From: Pseudoflavonifractor sp. An184
GTDB taxonomy: Bacteria > Bacillota > Clostridia > Oscillospirales > Oscillospiraceae
DNA length: 64,000 nucleotides
Direction of reading: 5' to 3'
NCBI RefSeq assembly: GCF_002160305.1
Contig: NZ_NFKI01000009.1
Coordinates: 1-64,000, forward strand
Shown here: positions 34,466 through 42,107 of the stretch, one piece after another
Layout: every line of letters begins with the position of its first letter
Numbering within the stretch: position 1 is the first letter of the stretch
Position numbers and translations under genes: made by a program
Notes under the pieces: generated by a model
What the model was told of the DNA's origin: nothing
Seen by the model: only the letters and a program-made list of their open reading frames with translations
Database searches by the model: none

Positions 34466-34525
34466 CAGGTGGTCCACCGCCAGATGGCGGCCGTACCGCT
34501 TGACCAGGTCGCGTACTTCGATCAC
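34463..34525 (-). pseudogene. First 21 codons of an ABC-transporter ATPase gene, truncated by deletion
   Basis: GTG start at 34525 with an excellent GAGGAGG ribosome site. Encodes MIEVRDLVKRYGRHLAVDHL, a typical NatA/Gld-type ATPase N-terminus, then breaks off at about 34463 and runs into the DUF4340 remnant out of frame. AGGACAGG-type short repeats lie at the junction, which could have promoted the deletion. Confidence 0.75.
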
Positions 34526-34620
34526 AGGACAGGACCTCCTCGTATTCAGTCACGGGTCTATCCTACCCCAGTGAACTGAAAGCTCCCTGAAAAAGCAGTA
34601 AACATTTTATGAAGGCCGTC

Positions 34621-34650
34621 TTGTCAGAGGGGGGAGCCATCCGCTATACT
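34621..34650 (+). promoter_or_regulatory. Sigma-A promoter of the AIM24-family gene
   Basis: TTGTCA (34621-34626), 18-bp spacer, TATACT (34645-34650). The 5' leader of about 130 bases contains the heptamer element at 34676-34759. Confidence 0.65.
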
Positions 34651-34675
34651 GAAAGCACAGAGGGCGAGAGAGATA

Positions 34676-34759
34676 GGAATTATGAGATAGGAGATAGGAG
34701 ATGCCGGGGCCCGGCGCACGTTCTCCAACTTCTATCTCCTATCTCCTCACTCCTATCTG
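34676..34759. repeat. Heptamer-armed inverted repeat in an mRNA leader
   Basis: Left arm AGGAATT, ATGAGAT, AGGAGAT, AGGAGAT (34676-34703); right arm CTATCTC, CTATCTC, CTCACTC, CTATCTG (34732-34759); GC-rich centre with GCCGGGGCCCGGC. The arms are complementary, so the leader can fold into a long hairpin ending 25 bases before the start codon. Confidence 0.85.
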
Positions 34760-34784
34760 AAATAAGGAAGGGTTGTGACGCAGG

Positions 34785-35462
34785 ATGAAATATGAGATTC
34801 AGGGCGAGCCCACGCCGGTGGTCATCTGCGACCTGGAGAGCGGAGAGCCGATGATTACGGAGAAGGGCTCCATGGTATGGATGTCCCCCAATATGGAGAT
34901 GGAGACCTCCGCCGGCGGCCTGGGCAGGGCCTTTGGCCGGATGTTCTCCGGGGAGTCCATTTTCCAGAACATCTATACGCCCCGGGGCGGCCCGGGCATG
35001 ATCGCCTTTGCCTCCACCTTCCCCGGCTCCATCCGGGCGGTACAGATCGACCCCAGCCACCCCATTGCGGTGCAGAAGTCCGCCTTTCTGGCCTCGGAGG
35101 CCGGGGTGGAGCTGTCCGTCTTCTTCCAGAAGAAGGCCATGGGCGGCTTCTTCGGCGGCGAGGGTTTTATCATGCAGAAGCTCTCCGGCCGCGGCACCGC
35201 CTTCCTGGAGATCGACGGCCACGCGGTGGAATATAACCTGGCTCCGGGGCAGAGCATCGTGGTGGACACCGGAAACCTGGCCATGATGGACGCCACCTGC
35301 ACCCTGGAGGTGCGGGCGGTCAAAGGGGTAAAGAACATGTTCTTCGGCGGGGAAGGCGTGTTCAACACGGTGGTCACCGGACCGGGCCGGGTGGTCCTCC
35401 AGACCATGCCCCTCACCGCCTTTGCAGGCGCGATTGCTTCCGTGCTGCCCAATAAACAGTAA
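34785..35462 (+). CDS. TIGR00266 / AIM24 family protein
   Basis: 225 aa, soluble, beta-helix-like with many glycines. Family features: the PMITEKGSMVWMSPNMEMET opening, GGPGMIAFASTFPGSIRA, SGRGTAFLEIDG, LAPGQSIVVDTGNLAMMD and the C-terminal LTAFAGAIASVLP. AIM24 homologues are widespread in bacteria with no settled biochemical function; the yeast homologue acts in mitochondrial membrane organisation. Stand-alone gene with its own promoter; ribosome site is weak (AAGGAAGGG) and somewhat distant. Confidence 0.93.
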   Translation: MKYEIQGEPTPVVICDLESGEPMITEKGSMVWMSPNMEMETSAGGLGRAFGRMFSGESIFQNIYTPRGGPGMIAFASTFPGSIRAVQIDPSHPIAVQKSAFLASEAGVELSVFFQKKAMGGFFGGEGFIMQKLSGRGTAFLEIDGHAVEYNLAPGQSIVVDTGNLAMMDATCTLEVRAVKGVKNMFFGGEGVFNTVVTGPGRVVLQTMPLTAFAGAIASVLPNKQ

Positions 35463-35479
35463 TGACGTCCTGAAATGCA

Positions 35480-35754
35480 GAGCGGGACCGCATCGGCGGT
35501 TCCGCTCTGCTTGTCGAAAAACCTCTGTTTAGACGAATCCGCCCGAGTATTGACGGGGGAGCTCGAGGGGGCGGCAGCCCGCCTCGCGTGGGATCAAATG
35601 CCCTGAATGCCTTGCTTGGCAAGGCGTTCAGCGAGCGCAGCGAGAACTTTTCCGCCGCGCAGCGGTGGGAAAGTAACGGCATTTTTCAGGCTGTCGGAAA
35701 AGTCCTTGGACTTTTTTGACAGCCTGAGCGGGACCGCAGTGCGGTCCCCCGCTC
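35480..35754 (+). repeat. Repeat family 1, copy B, between related hairpins
   Basis: Body about 35507-35690, aligned with copy A. Left hairpin 35478-35510 and right hairpin 35725-35754 share GAGCGGGACCGCA (35480-35492 and 35726-35738). A further hairpin (35688-35725) with AAAAGTCC-TT-GGACTTTT core resembles the one at 59151-59188. No gene in this stretch. Confidence 0.82.
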
Positions 35755-35760
35755 CCTGTC

Positions 35761-35789
35761 TTGACAGGATTCGCTTTCCAGTATACAAT
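35761..35789 (+). promoter_or_regulatory. Sigma-A promoter of thiT
   Basis: TTGACA (35761-35766), 17-bp spacer, TACAAT (35784-35789), about 20 bases before the riboswitch. Confidence 0.85.
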
Positions 35790-35811
35790 AGGACAAACCG
35801 CAGAAAACTCC

Positions 35812-35915
35812 AACACAGGGGCGCTGGGAGCCATTCCCGGCTGAGATGCAGAGGCAAAGCGCAGCCTCCGGTCCCTTAAACCTGATCCGGGTAATGCCGG
35901 CGTAGGAAGTGAATG
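35812..35915 (+). promoter_or_regulatory. TPP riboswitch (THI element)
   Basis: The conserved blocks are present in order: AGGGGCGC, GGCTGAGATG, then ACCTGATCCGGGTAATGCCG and GCGTAGGAAG. It binds thiamine pyrophosphate and lowers expression of downstream thiamine genes when TPP is plentiful. The downstream gene is the thiamine transporter thiT, consistent with this. Variable arm P3 carries CAGAGGCAAAGCGCAGCCTC. Confidence 0.96.
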
Positions 35916-35944
35916 GATGTGCGTTGTCATGTTCCTTCTTTTCG

Positions 35945-35985
35945 TACCGCAAGACCCGTTGGGCTGTCCTGCGGTATTCTACATT
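35945..35985 (+). terminator. Riboswitch expression-platform terminator
   Basis: TACCGCA (35945-35951) pairs with TGCGGTA (35970-35976) around a partly paired GACCC/GGGCT loop, followed by a T-rich run ending in TTTTT (35984-35988), ahead of the thiT ribosome site. Confidence 0.65.
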
Positions 35986-36005
35986 TTTAGGAGGAATTGA
36001 CAACT

Positions 36006-36563
36006 ATGACACGATCTCATCTCGGTACACGCATGCTGTGCGAGGGAGCCCTGTTCGTGGCGGCCGCCCTTGTCCTGGACCTGCTCCCCCTGTGGGAAAT
36101 GCCTTGGGGCGGCTCCATCTCTCTGTGCATGGCTCCATTTTTCTTCTTTGCCTGCCGCTGGGGTGTAGGCCCCGGCCTGCTGGCAGGTTTTGTACTGGGT
36201 GTGCTGGAGTTTATGTTTGACGGCGGCTTTGCCCTGGGGTGGCAGTCCATCATCGGCGACTATCTGGTCGCCTTCACCGTTCTGGGATTGGCCGGACTTT
36301 TCCGGGGCAAGAACTGGAGCATTTTCGCCGGTACTGTAGTTGGCTGCGCGGCCCGGTTCCTGGTCCACTATGTGGTGGGGGCCACGATATGGGCGGAGTA
36401 TATGCCCGATGTCTTCTTCGGCATGACGATGACCACACCCTGGTTCTACTCTCTGCTGTATAACGGCTTCTACATGGGCATCGACATGGTGGTGTGCCTG
36501 GTCATTTTTGCGCTGCTGCTCAAGCCGATGAAGAAATACTTCCTGGCCCAGGATCTGCGCTGA
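36006..36563 (+). CDS. thiT: Energy-coupled thiamine transporter ThiT (ECF S component)
   Basis: 185 aa from the ATG at 36006 (AGGAGG 11 bases ahead; the TTG at 35997 is too close to it). Six membrane helices. ThiT features: CEGALFVAAALVLDLLPLW early, GGSISLCMAPFFFFACRWG (conserved loop near the binding site), FMFDGGFALGWQSIIGDYLVAF and HYVVGATIWAEYMP, with the tryptophans, Glu and Tyr that form the thiamine pocket in the family. Works with a shared EcfAA'T module encoded elsewhere. Controlled by the TPP riboswitch. Confidence 0.96.
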   Translation: MTRSHLGTRMLCEGALFVAAALVLDLLPLWEMPWGGSISLCMAPFFFFACRWGVGPGLLAGFVLGVLEFMFDGGFALGWQSIIGDYLVAFTVLGLAGLFRGKNWSIFAGTVVGCAARFLVHYVVGATIWAEYMPDVFFGMTMTTPWFYSLLYNGFYMGIDMVVCLVIFALLLKPMKKYFLAQDLR

Positions 36564-36594
36564 TCTCGCCCCTTGGGGGCAGAAAGGAGTCCCC

Positions 36595-37404
36595 ATGGGG
36601 AAATTTGACGGTCTGCTGCTGGTCAGCGACTTTGACGACACTTTATACGATTTTCAGCACCGGGTGCCGCCCCGGAATATAGAGGCCATCCGGTACTGGA
36701 TTCAGGAGGGCGGGCGCTTCACAGTGGCCACCGGGCGGGCCCACCGCACCTTCGCTCCATATGCGCACCTGGCCCCCATCAACGCCCCGGTGGTGCTGTC
36801 CAACGGCTCCGCCATCTACGATTTTCAGCGGGAGGAGATGCTGGTACAGACCCTGCTGGACCCCAGGGCTCCAAAGGATTTCGCCGCCCTCATGGAGGCC
36901 ATCCCCTCCCTGGGGCTGGAGGCCTACCACGGGGAGGATATTTACGTCTGCCGCCCCAACGCCGTCACCGACGCCCACATGAAGAAGGTGGGCACCGACT
37001 ATGAGGAGCGGGCCATTCCGGACATGCCCTCCCCCTGGACCAAGGCCATCGTCCAGCAGGAGTACGACGAGCTGCTGAAGGCCCGGTCCTGGCTGGAGGA
37101 GCACTGTCCCGGCCGGTATGAGGCCATTTTCTCCAACCGCTACTACCTGGAGATCACTCACCGGGGCTGCAACAAGGGGGGCATGGTGGCCCAGCTGCTG
37201 GAGCTGCTCCACATCCCCCGGGAGAATCTCTACTGCGTGGGGGATAACCAGAACGACATCCCCATGCTGGAGCTGTCCGCCACTCCCTTCGCCCCCGCTA
37301 ACTGCGCCCAGGAGGTCAAGGACTGGGGAGCCCAGATCCTGTGCCACTGTGACGATGGCGTCATCGGGGACATCGTCGAACGGCTGGACCGAAAATATTC
37401 CTAA
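36595..37404 (+). CDS. Cof-type HAD-IIB phosphatase
   Basis: 269 aa. HAD motif I VSDFDDTLYD (residues 10-19; a DFD variant of DxD), motif II VLSNGS, motif III Lys near K190 (NKGGMVAQLL), motif IV VGDNQNDIPML. The large type-IIB cap fits Cof/YbeM-like sugar- or cofactor-phosphatases. It follows thiT by 31 bp with its own AGGAG site and may share its transcript; dephosphorylation of a thiamine-pathway intermediate is possible but not shown. Confidence 0.93.
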   Translation: MGKFDGLLLVSDFDDTLYDFQHRVPPRNIEAIRYWIQEGGRFTVATGRAHRTFAPYAHLAPINAPVVLSNGSAIYDFQREEMLVQTLLDPRAPKDFAALMEAIPSLGLEAYHGEDIYVCRPNAVTDAHMKKVGTDYEERAIPDMPSPWTKAIVQQEYDELLKARSWLEEHCPGRYEAIFSNRYYLEITHRGCNKGGMVAQLLELLHIPRENLYCVGDNQNDIPMLELSATPFAPANCAQEVKDWGAQILCHCDDGVIGDIVERLDRKYS

Positions 37405-37420
37405 CTCAAGTAAAAATCCC

Positions 37421-37448
37421 AGCCGGCCGCATTTGAATGCGGCCGGCT
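37421..37448 (+). terminator. Hairpin after HAD gene
   Basis: 13-bp stem AGCCGGCCGCATT / AATGCGGCCGGCT with a 2-base loop; T-tract weak (CTTTC). Confidence 0.7.
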
Positions 37449-37557
37449 CTTTCAGTTTACACATTTTTTCTGTTCGGTGCAATAAACAGCCCCTCTGCCG
37501 CATTTCTAAAATAGAAGGGCCGCCGGCCTGAATCTTGACATACAGGGGGAACCGACA

Positions 37558-37905
37558 ATGACGAAGGAATTGCAGCTGCGCGGGACGCGGCTGGACGGGA
37601 AGAAGAAAAAGATCCTGCTGGCAGCAGGCGCGGCGGCGTTAGGAATTTTAGGAATCGCATTCCTGGCGTCCCTGTTGCTGCGGGTGGATATGGATCAGGC
37701 CCGGGAGATCGCACTCTCCGCCGCCGGAGGGGGCGACATCGTGGGTCAGAGCGTGGATCGGGAGGGCTTTTGGAACGAGTACAGCTTCCAGATCTCCAAC
37801 AATGGGACCTGGTACGAAGTGGAGCTGGACAGTTTCGGCCAGGTGACAGAGCTGGAGAGCGACTGGGATCGGGACTGGAGCCATGGCCGTTGGGACTGGG
37901 ATTAA
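37558..37905 (+). CDS. Single-pass membrane PepSY-domain protein
   Basis: 115 aa. Basic head (LDGKKKK), one membrane helix (about 20-40), then one PepSY-like unit of about 65 residues: MDQAREIALSAAGGG, WNEYSFQISNNGTWYEVELD and GQVTELESDWD, ending in WSHGRWDWD. PepSY domains often inhibit or chaperone exported proteases, or bind small ligands; no partner protease is adjacent. Ends at a strong terminator. Confidence 0.82.
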   Translation: MTKELQLRGTRLDGKKKKILLAAGAAALGILGIAFLASLLLRVDMDQAREIALSAAGGGDIVGQSVDREGFWNEYSFQISNNGTWYEVELDSFGQVTELESDWDRDWSHGRWDWD

Positions 37906-37947
37906 GCCCGGCCCGCCCGCCTTTTTGGCCTGTCAGCCGCCTGCCAT

Positions 37948-37978
37948 GGGGAAAAACCTGAGGTTTTTCCCCTTTTTT
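37948..37978 (+). terminator. Intrinsic terminator after PepSY gene
   Basis: GGGGAAAAACCT-G-AGGTTTTTCCCC followed by TTTTTT. Confidence 0.93.
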
Positions 37979-38363
37979 GCGTCTTGACCCCGTTTCAGGG
38001 CGCCAAGGGACACTATGCGGAAGGAAAGCGAACCGCGGCGCTCGCTGCAATCCAGAAACCCGCGCCCGTTGGGACGGTTTCAGAAACGCCGCTTGAGGCA
38101 ATTTTGGAAACTTTGTCCCGGCGCGTCTCGCCCAGGTCCTCTCAGGACTGGTTCCCGCGCTGAAAAGATTCCAACGGGGGAAAATTCCCACAAAAAACGT
38201 CTTGCTTTCCCTCTCTCACGGCAAATTTGATACGAAAATGTAAATTTTCGTTCCGCAGGCTGGACATAGCCCCCTCGGGTGAGTATCATAGGAATGATAC
38301 GAACCTATGACAAAATACGGGCCGGCGGGTCATTTTCACGCCCGGGGCCCGGGGAGGTCTGCC
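37979..38363 (+). promoter_or_regulatory. Leader region of the rnf cluster with two inverted repeats
   Basis: No gene seen. CGAAAAT-GTA-ATTTTCG lies at 38233-38250, and GTATCAT-AGGA-ATGATAC at 38283-38300, 64 bp before rnfC. The second is a good candidate for a repressor or redox-regulator site. No confident -35/-10 pair was identified. Confidence 0.45.
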
Positions 38364-39689
38364 ATGCGGCGAAGATTTTTAGGCGGGGTCCACCCCGCTT
38401 CTTATAAGGAGAGCACCCGGCGCAAGCCCATCATGCCTCTGGAGGAGTCCCCCAAGCAGGTAGCCATCCCCCTGACCATGTGCACCGGCGGCGGGGCTGT
38501 CCCGGTGGTGAAGCCGGGGGACAAGGTGACCGTGGGCCAGGTGATCGCCAAGCCGGAGGAGGGGGGCGTGTACGTCCACTCCAGCGTCTCCGGCCGGGTG
38601 CGGGCCATCGAGCCCCGTCCCCACCCCTGGGGCGGCCGGTGGGACGCCATCGTCATCGACAATGACGGCCAGGACACCCCCTGTCCCGATCTGCCCGAGC
38701 CCATGGACTGGTCCCGGATGGATCGGGCCCAGGTGCTGGAGCGCATCTGTCAGGCGGGCATCACCAGCATGGGCGGGGGCGCCAGCCCCACCCACCTGCG
38801 CATCGCCCGGTCGGTGGGCCGGGTGGACACCCTGATCGTCAGCGCCGCGGAGTGCGAACCCTATCTGACGGCAGACCACCGGCTGCTGCTGGAACACGGA
38901 GATCAGGTGCTCCAGTCGGTCCAGATGCTCTCCCAGCTTCTGCGGGCGGACCGGGCGGTGCTGGTGGTGGCGGGCGACAAGCTCAACGCCGTGGAGTTTC
39001 TGGAGCGCCGCCTTCGCCGGAAGCGCCGGTCGGTGGAACTGGTCACCATTGAGACCCGCTATCCCCTGGGGATGGAAAAACAGCTGGTGCGCACCATCAC
39101 CGGCCGGGAGGTGCCCCCGGGCCAGTCGGCCGTGGACGTGAAGTGCGCCGTGTTCAATGTGGCCACCGCCTATATGGTCCGCGCCGCCCTTCTGGAGGGG
39201 CAGCCCGTCACCCACCGGGCGGTCACAGTGAGCGGCGGGGCCGTAGCCCGGCCCCGGAACCTGTGGGTGCCCATCGGGACCCCTCTGCGCTGCCTGCTGG
39301 AGTCGGCGGGGGGCCTGAAGGAGGAGCCGGCCATCATCCTCACCGGCGGGCCCATGACCGGGACGGTCCAGACGGATCTGGAGGCCCCGGTGGTGAAAAA
39401 CACCAACGCCCTGTTGTGCCTGACCAAACAGGAGCACGGCGGCGCGGATCAGCCGGAGACGGTGTGCGTCCGGTGCGGGCACTGCGTCTCCTCCTGCCCC
39501 ATGAATCTGAACCCAGCCTTTGTCTACCGGGCGGTGCGGATGGGGGAGACCGACCGGCTTCCTCAGCTCCATCTGGAGGACTGCATGGAGTGCGGCTGCT
39601 GCAGCTATATCTGCCCGTCCCATATCCCCCTGGCGGATCTGGTGCGGCAGGCACGGACCATTTTGGCGGAAGGAGGGGAACAGGCATGA
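38364..39689 (+). CDS. rnfC: Rnf electron-transport complex subunit C
   Basis: 441 aa from the ATG at 38364 (GGGGAGG 7 bases ahead; the earlier ATG at 38307 is not preceded by one). Starts FLGGVHPASYK, has GKPGDKVTVGQ-like VKPGDKVTVGQVI (lipoyl-like fold), the NADH/FMN region GGGASPTHLR and SAAECEPYLTADHRLL, and two 4Fe-4S sites CVRCGHCVSSCP and CMECGCCSYICP near residues 370-425. RnfC is the NAD(H)-oxidoreductase subunit of the ferredoxin:NAD+ ion pump. Overlaps the next gene by 4 bases. Confidence 0.95.
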   Translation: MRRRFLGGVHPASYKESTRRKPIMPLEESPKQVAIPLTMCTGGGAVPVVKPGDKVTVGQVIAKPEEGGVYVHSSVSGRVRAIEPRPHPWGGRWDAIVIDNDGQDTPCPDLPEPMDWSRMDRAQVLERICQAGITSMGGGASPTHLRIARSVGRVDTLIVSAAECEPYLTADHRLLLEHGDQVLQSVQMLSQLLRADRAVLVVAGDKLNAVEFLERRLRRKRRSVELVTIETRYPLGMEKQLVRTITGREVPPGQSAVDVKCAVFNVATAYMVRAALLEGQPVTHRAVTVSGGAVARPRNLWVPIGTPLRCLLESAGGLKEEPAIILTGGPMTGTVQTDLEAPVVKNTNALLCLTKQEHGGADQPETVCVRCGHCVSSCPMNLNPAFVYRAVRMGETDRLPQLHLEDCMECGCCSYICPSHIPLADLVRQARTILAEGGEQA

Positions 39690-41341
39690 ACGGACCCACC
39701 ATTCACCGGACCTCCCCCCAGATTGCCCAGCCGGCCACCATCTCCTCCACCATGCTGGACGTGATCATCGCCCTGATCCCCGCCCTGGCCATGGCGGTCT
39801 TTCTGTTCGGCGTCCGGGTACTGGCTCTGACCGCGGTATCCGTGGGCACCTGTGTGCTGGCCGAGTACGGCTACCGCCGCCTGCGGGGACAGAGCAATAC
39901 CATCGGCGACCTGTCCGCCTGCGTCACCGGCCTGCTGCTGGCTATGAGCCTTCCGGTCACCGCTCCCTACTGGGCCCCTGTCCTGGGCGGCCTGTTTGCC
40001 ATTGTCATCGTCAAGCAGTTTTATGGAGGGCTGGGCCGCAACTTTCTCAATCCAGCCCTGGCGGGGCGGACCCTGCTGTGTACCTTCCCCGGTCTGATGA
40101 CCAGCTGGGTGGACGCGTTCCAGCGGCCCGGGCTGATCCAGGGCGTAGACGCCGCCTCCGCCGCCACTCCCATGGCCATCCTCCACACCGGAGCGGTGCC
40201 GGACCTGACCCTGGGGCAGATGCTGCTGGGCCAGCACGGCGGCGCCATGGGCGGCGTCCCCGTGCTCATGCTGCTGCTGGGCGGACTGTATCTGGTCTCC
40301 CGGCGGGTCATCACCCCCCGGATTCCGCTGGCCTATCTGGGGACAGTGGCCCTGCTTACCCTCCTGTTCCCCCGGGGGGACGAGGGGGCGTTAGCCTGGA
40401 TGACCGCCCAGCTGTGCTGCGGCGGACTGGTGATGGGGGCTGTCTTTATGGCCTCTGACTACACCACCACCCCGGTCACCCCTCTGGGGCAGACCATCTT
40501 TGGCGTGGGCTGCGGCGTGCTCACCGTACTGCTCCGCTATTTCGGCTCCTACCCCGACGGAGTGGGCTGGGCCATTCTGACCATGAACTGCTGTGTGTGG
40601 CTCATGGACCGGGCCGCCATCCCCCGGCGCTTCGGCATGGGGCGCTTCGCTCTGGTCCGCTCCTGGGGACAGCAGCTGAAGGAGAGCCTTTCCGCCATCC
40701 ATTTTGTCCCGCCTAAGCTGAAATTCTTGGCCCGGGCCGGGGACGGCACCATGCCCGGCGAGGGCTATCTGGACGAGCTCAAGGGCAAGGTGCGCCAGTG
40801 GGCGGCCCTGGGCGGCGTGTTCCTGGCCGTGTGCCTGATGATCTTCGGCGTCCACCGGGCCACCGACTATGCCGCCGTCCGGGCCGAGACCGAGGCCCAG
40901 GAGGCCCTGCTGGATCAGGTCATGCCCCAGGCTACCATGCGCACGGAGACCCCCTACTATGCCTCCGGGGCTCTGAGCATTACGGCGGGCTACAACGACA
41001 GCGGCCTGGTGGGCTACTGTGTGGAGGTCCAGGCCCACGGCTTTGGCGGCCTGATGACCGCCGTGGTGGGCGTCAACACCAACGGCGAGGTCACCGGCGT
41101 GGCCGTCACCAGCCATCAGGAGACCGAGGGCGTGGGAACCGACGCCATGACGCAGGAATATCTGGACCAGTATGTGGGCAAATCGGGCACCATCCGCACT
41201 GCGGGGAACAACTCTGTGGACGCGGCCTCGGGCGCCACTGCCACCTCGGAGGCGGTGACCGCCTGTGTGAACCAGGCCCTGGCCATCGTGGCCAATTTGG
41301 ATACGGAAGGGGGCGTCGATTATGTGGACGGCGAAGTTTGA
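39686..41341 (+). CDS. Fused RnfD-RnfG subunit
   Basis: 551 aa from the ATG at 39686. Residues 1-355 are RnfD: about nine membrane helices, GRNFLNPALAGR, and DAASAATPMA (155-164) with Thr161 at the covalent-FMN position; FMASDYTTTPVTPLG follows. Residues about 375-551 are RnfG: one helix (VFLAVCLMIFGVHRATDY), an FMN-binding domain with GFGGLMTAVVGVN, SHQETEGVGTDAMT and DAASGATATS (512-521), where Thr518 is the expected flavin-attachment residue. Both subunits are normally separate genes. The reading frame is continuous with a charged linker (GEGYLDELKGKVRQ), so the fusion looks genuine. Confidence 0.93.
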   Translation: MNGPTIHRTSPQIAQPATISSTMLDVIIALIPALAMAVFLFGVRVLALTAVSVGTCVLAEYGYRRLRGQSNTIGDLSACVTGLLLAMSLPVTAPYWAPVLGGLFAIVIVKQFYGGLGRNFLNPALAGRTLLCTFPGLMTSWVDAFQRPGLIQGVDAASAATPMAILHTGAVPDLTLGQMLLGQHGGAMGGVPVLMLLLGGLYLVSRRVITPRIPLAYLGTVALLTLLFPRGDEGALAWMTAQLCCGGLVMGAVFMASDYTTTPVTPLGQTIFGVGCGVLTVLLRYFGSYPDGVGWAILTMNCCVWLMDRAAIPRRFGMGRFALVRSWGQQLKESLSAIHFVPPKLKFLARAGDGTMPGEGYLDELKGKVRQWAALGGVFLAVCLMIFGVHRATDYAAVRAETEAQEALLDQVMPQATMRTETPYYASGALSITAGYNDSGLVGYCVEVQAHGFGGLMTAVVGVNTNGEVTGVAVTSHQETEGVGTDAMTQEYLDQYVGKSGTIRTAGNNSVDAASGATATSEAVTACVNQALAIVANLDTEGGVDYVDGEV

Positions 41342-41374
41342 CCGCTCCCGGCGTGGGAAAGGAGGCGGCAGGGA

Positions 41375-41959
41375 ATGACCGCATTTCAGCTGGCAGGCGT
41401 GGCGGTGGCCGCCCTGCTGTCGGAGAATTTTATTCTGGTCAACTGTCTGGGCATTGGCACCCGGACCAAGGCCTTTCAGGACCCGCTGGATGCCTGGCGC
41501 ACCGGCGTCAGTTTAACGGCGGTGACGACCCTCACGGCGCTGCTGTCCTGGCTGCTGGACCAGCTGCTCCAGCACTTTGCGCTGGGCTACTTTCAAACCC
41601 TGGTTTTTGCCCTGGTGGGACCGGCTGTGGTAGCCGGCCTGCGGTACTTTTTGAAAAACTGTGTGCCGGAGCTCTCCCGGCGAATGGATGAGAATCTGGC
41701 CAGCATCACCTCCAACTGCGCGGCCATGGGCGCGGCGCTGCTCATCGCCCAGCGGGGGTACGGTCTGGGGGCCGCCCTTCTCTTTGGTTTCTTCGGCGGC
41801 GCAGGGGCAACGGTGGCTCTGATGTGTCTGGCCGGCCTGCGCCGGGAAGTCAGTCTCACCAGCTGCCCCAAGAGTTTCCAGGGCATCCCCATCGAACTTG
41901 TGACCATCGGCCTGATGGCCCTCTCCCTGGTGGGATTTTACGGACTGCACCTGTCTTGA
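41375..41959 (+). CDS. rnfA: Rnf complex subunit A (RnfA/RsxA-like)
   Basis: 194 aa, six membrane helices, AAAGGAGG 8 bases ahead. ENFILVNCLGIGT in helix 1 and ASITSNCAAMGAALL in helix 4 hold the paired cysteines that, in RnfA/RnfE, bind a 2Fe-2S cluster in the membrane. The C-terminus FQGIPIELVTIGLMALSLVGF is typical of RnfA rather than RnfE. It is more divergent than usual for the family. No rnfE or rnfB follows: a terminator ends the cluster. Confidence 0.88.
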   Translation: MTAFQLAGVAVAALLSENFILVNCLGIGTRTKAFQDPLDAWRTGVSLTAVTTLTALLSWLLDQLLQHFALGYFQTLVFALVGPAVVAGLRYFLKNCVPELSRRMDENLASITSNCAAMGAALLIAQRGYGLGAALLFGFFGGAGATVALMCLAGLRREVSLTSCPKSFQGIPIELVTIGLMALSLVGFYGLHLS

Positions 41960-41975
41960 AATCATCACGTTCCTC

Positions 41976-42014
41976 TTTGCCCTGCCGGTGAAAACCGGCG
42001 GGGCAAATTTTTTT
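41976..42014 (+). terminator. Intrinsic terminator of the rnf cluster
   Basis: TTTGCCCTGCCGGT-GAAA-ACCGGCGGGGCAAA followed by seven T. Confidence 0.93.
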
Positions 42015-42023
42015 GCAGAAATA

Positions 42024-42085
42024 CGTAAAGCTGGCTTGACATATATGTAAAGTGTGCTATACTAAAATTGTAAAGCGAGCTTTAC
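42024..42085 (+). promoter_or_regulatory. Promoter with three phased GTAAAG operators (autoregulation)
   Basis: TTGACA (42036-42041), 16-bp spacer, TATACT (42058-42063). GTAAAGC at 42025, GTAAAGT at 42047 and the perfect palindrome GTAAAGC-GA-GCTTTAC at 42070-42085; the half-sites are 22-23 bp apart (two helical turns). The encoded HTH protein is the probable ligand. Confidence 0.82.
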
Positions 42086-42107
42086 CAGTCTTAAAGGAGG
42101 CGAGAGC

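Noticed and set aside
35841-35865. CAGAGGCAAAGCGCAG in the TPP riboswitch as another copy of repeat family 3
   Set aside because: The shared GCAGAGGC is part of the riboswitch's variable stem; no other family 3 block is nearby.
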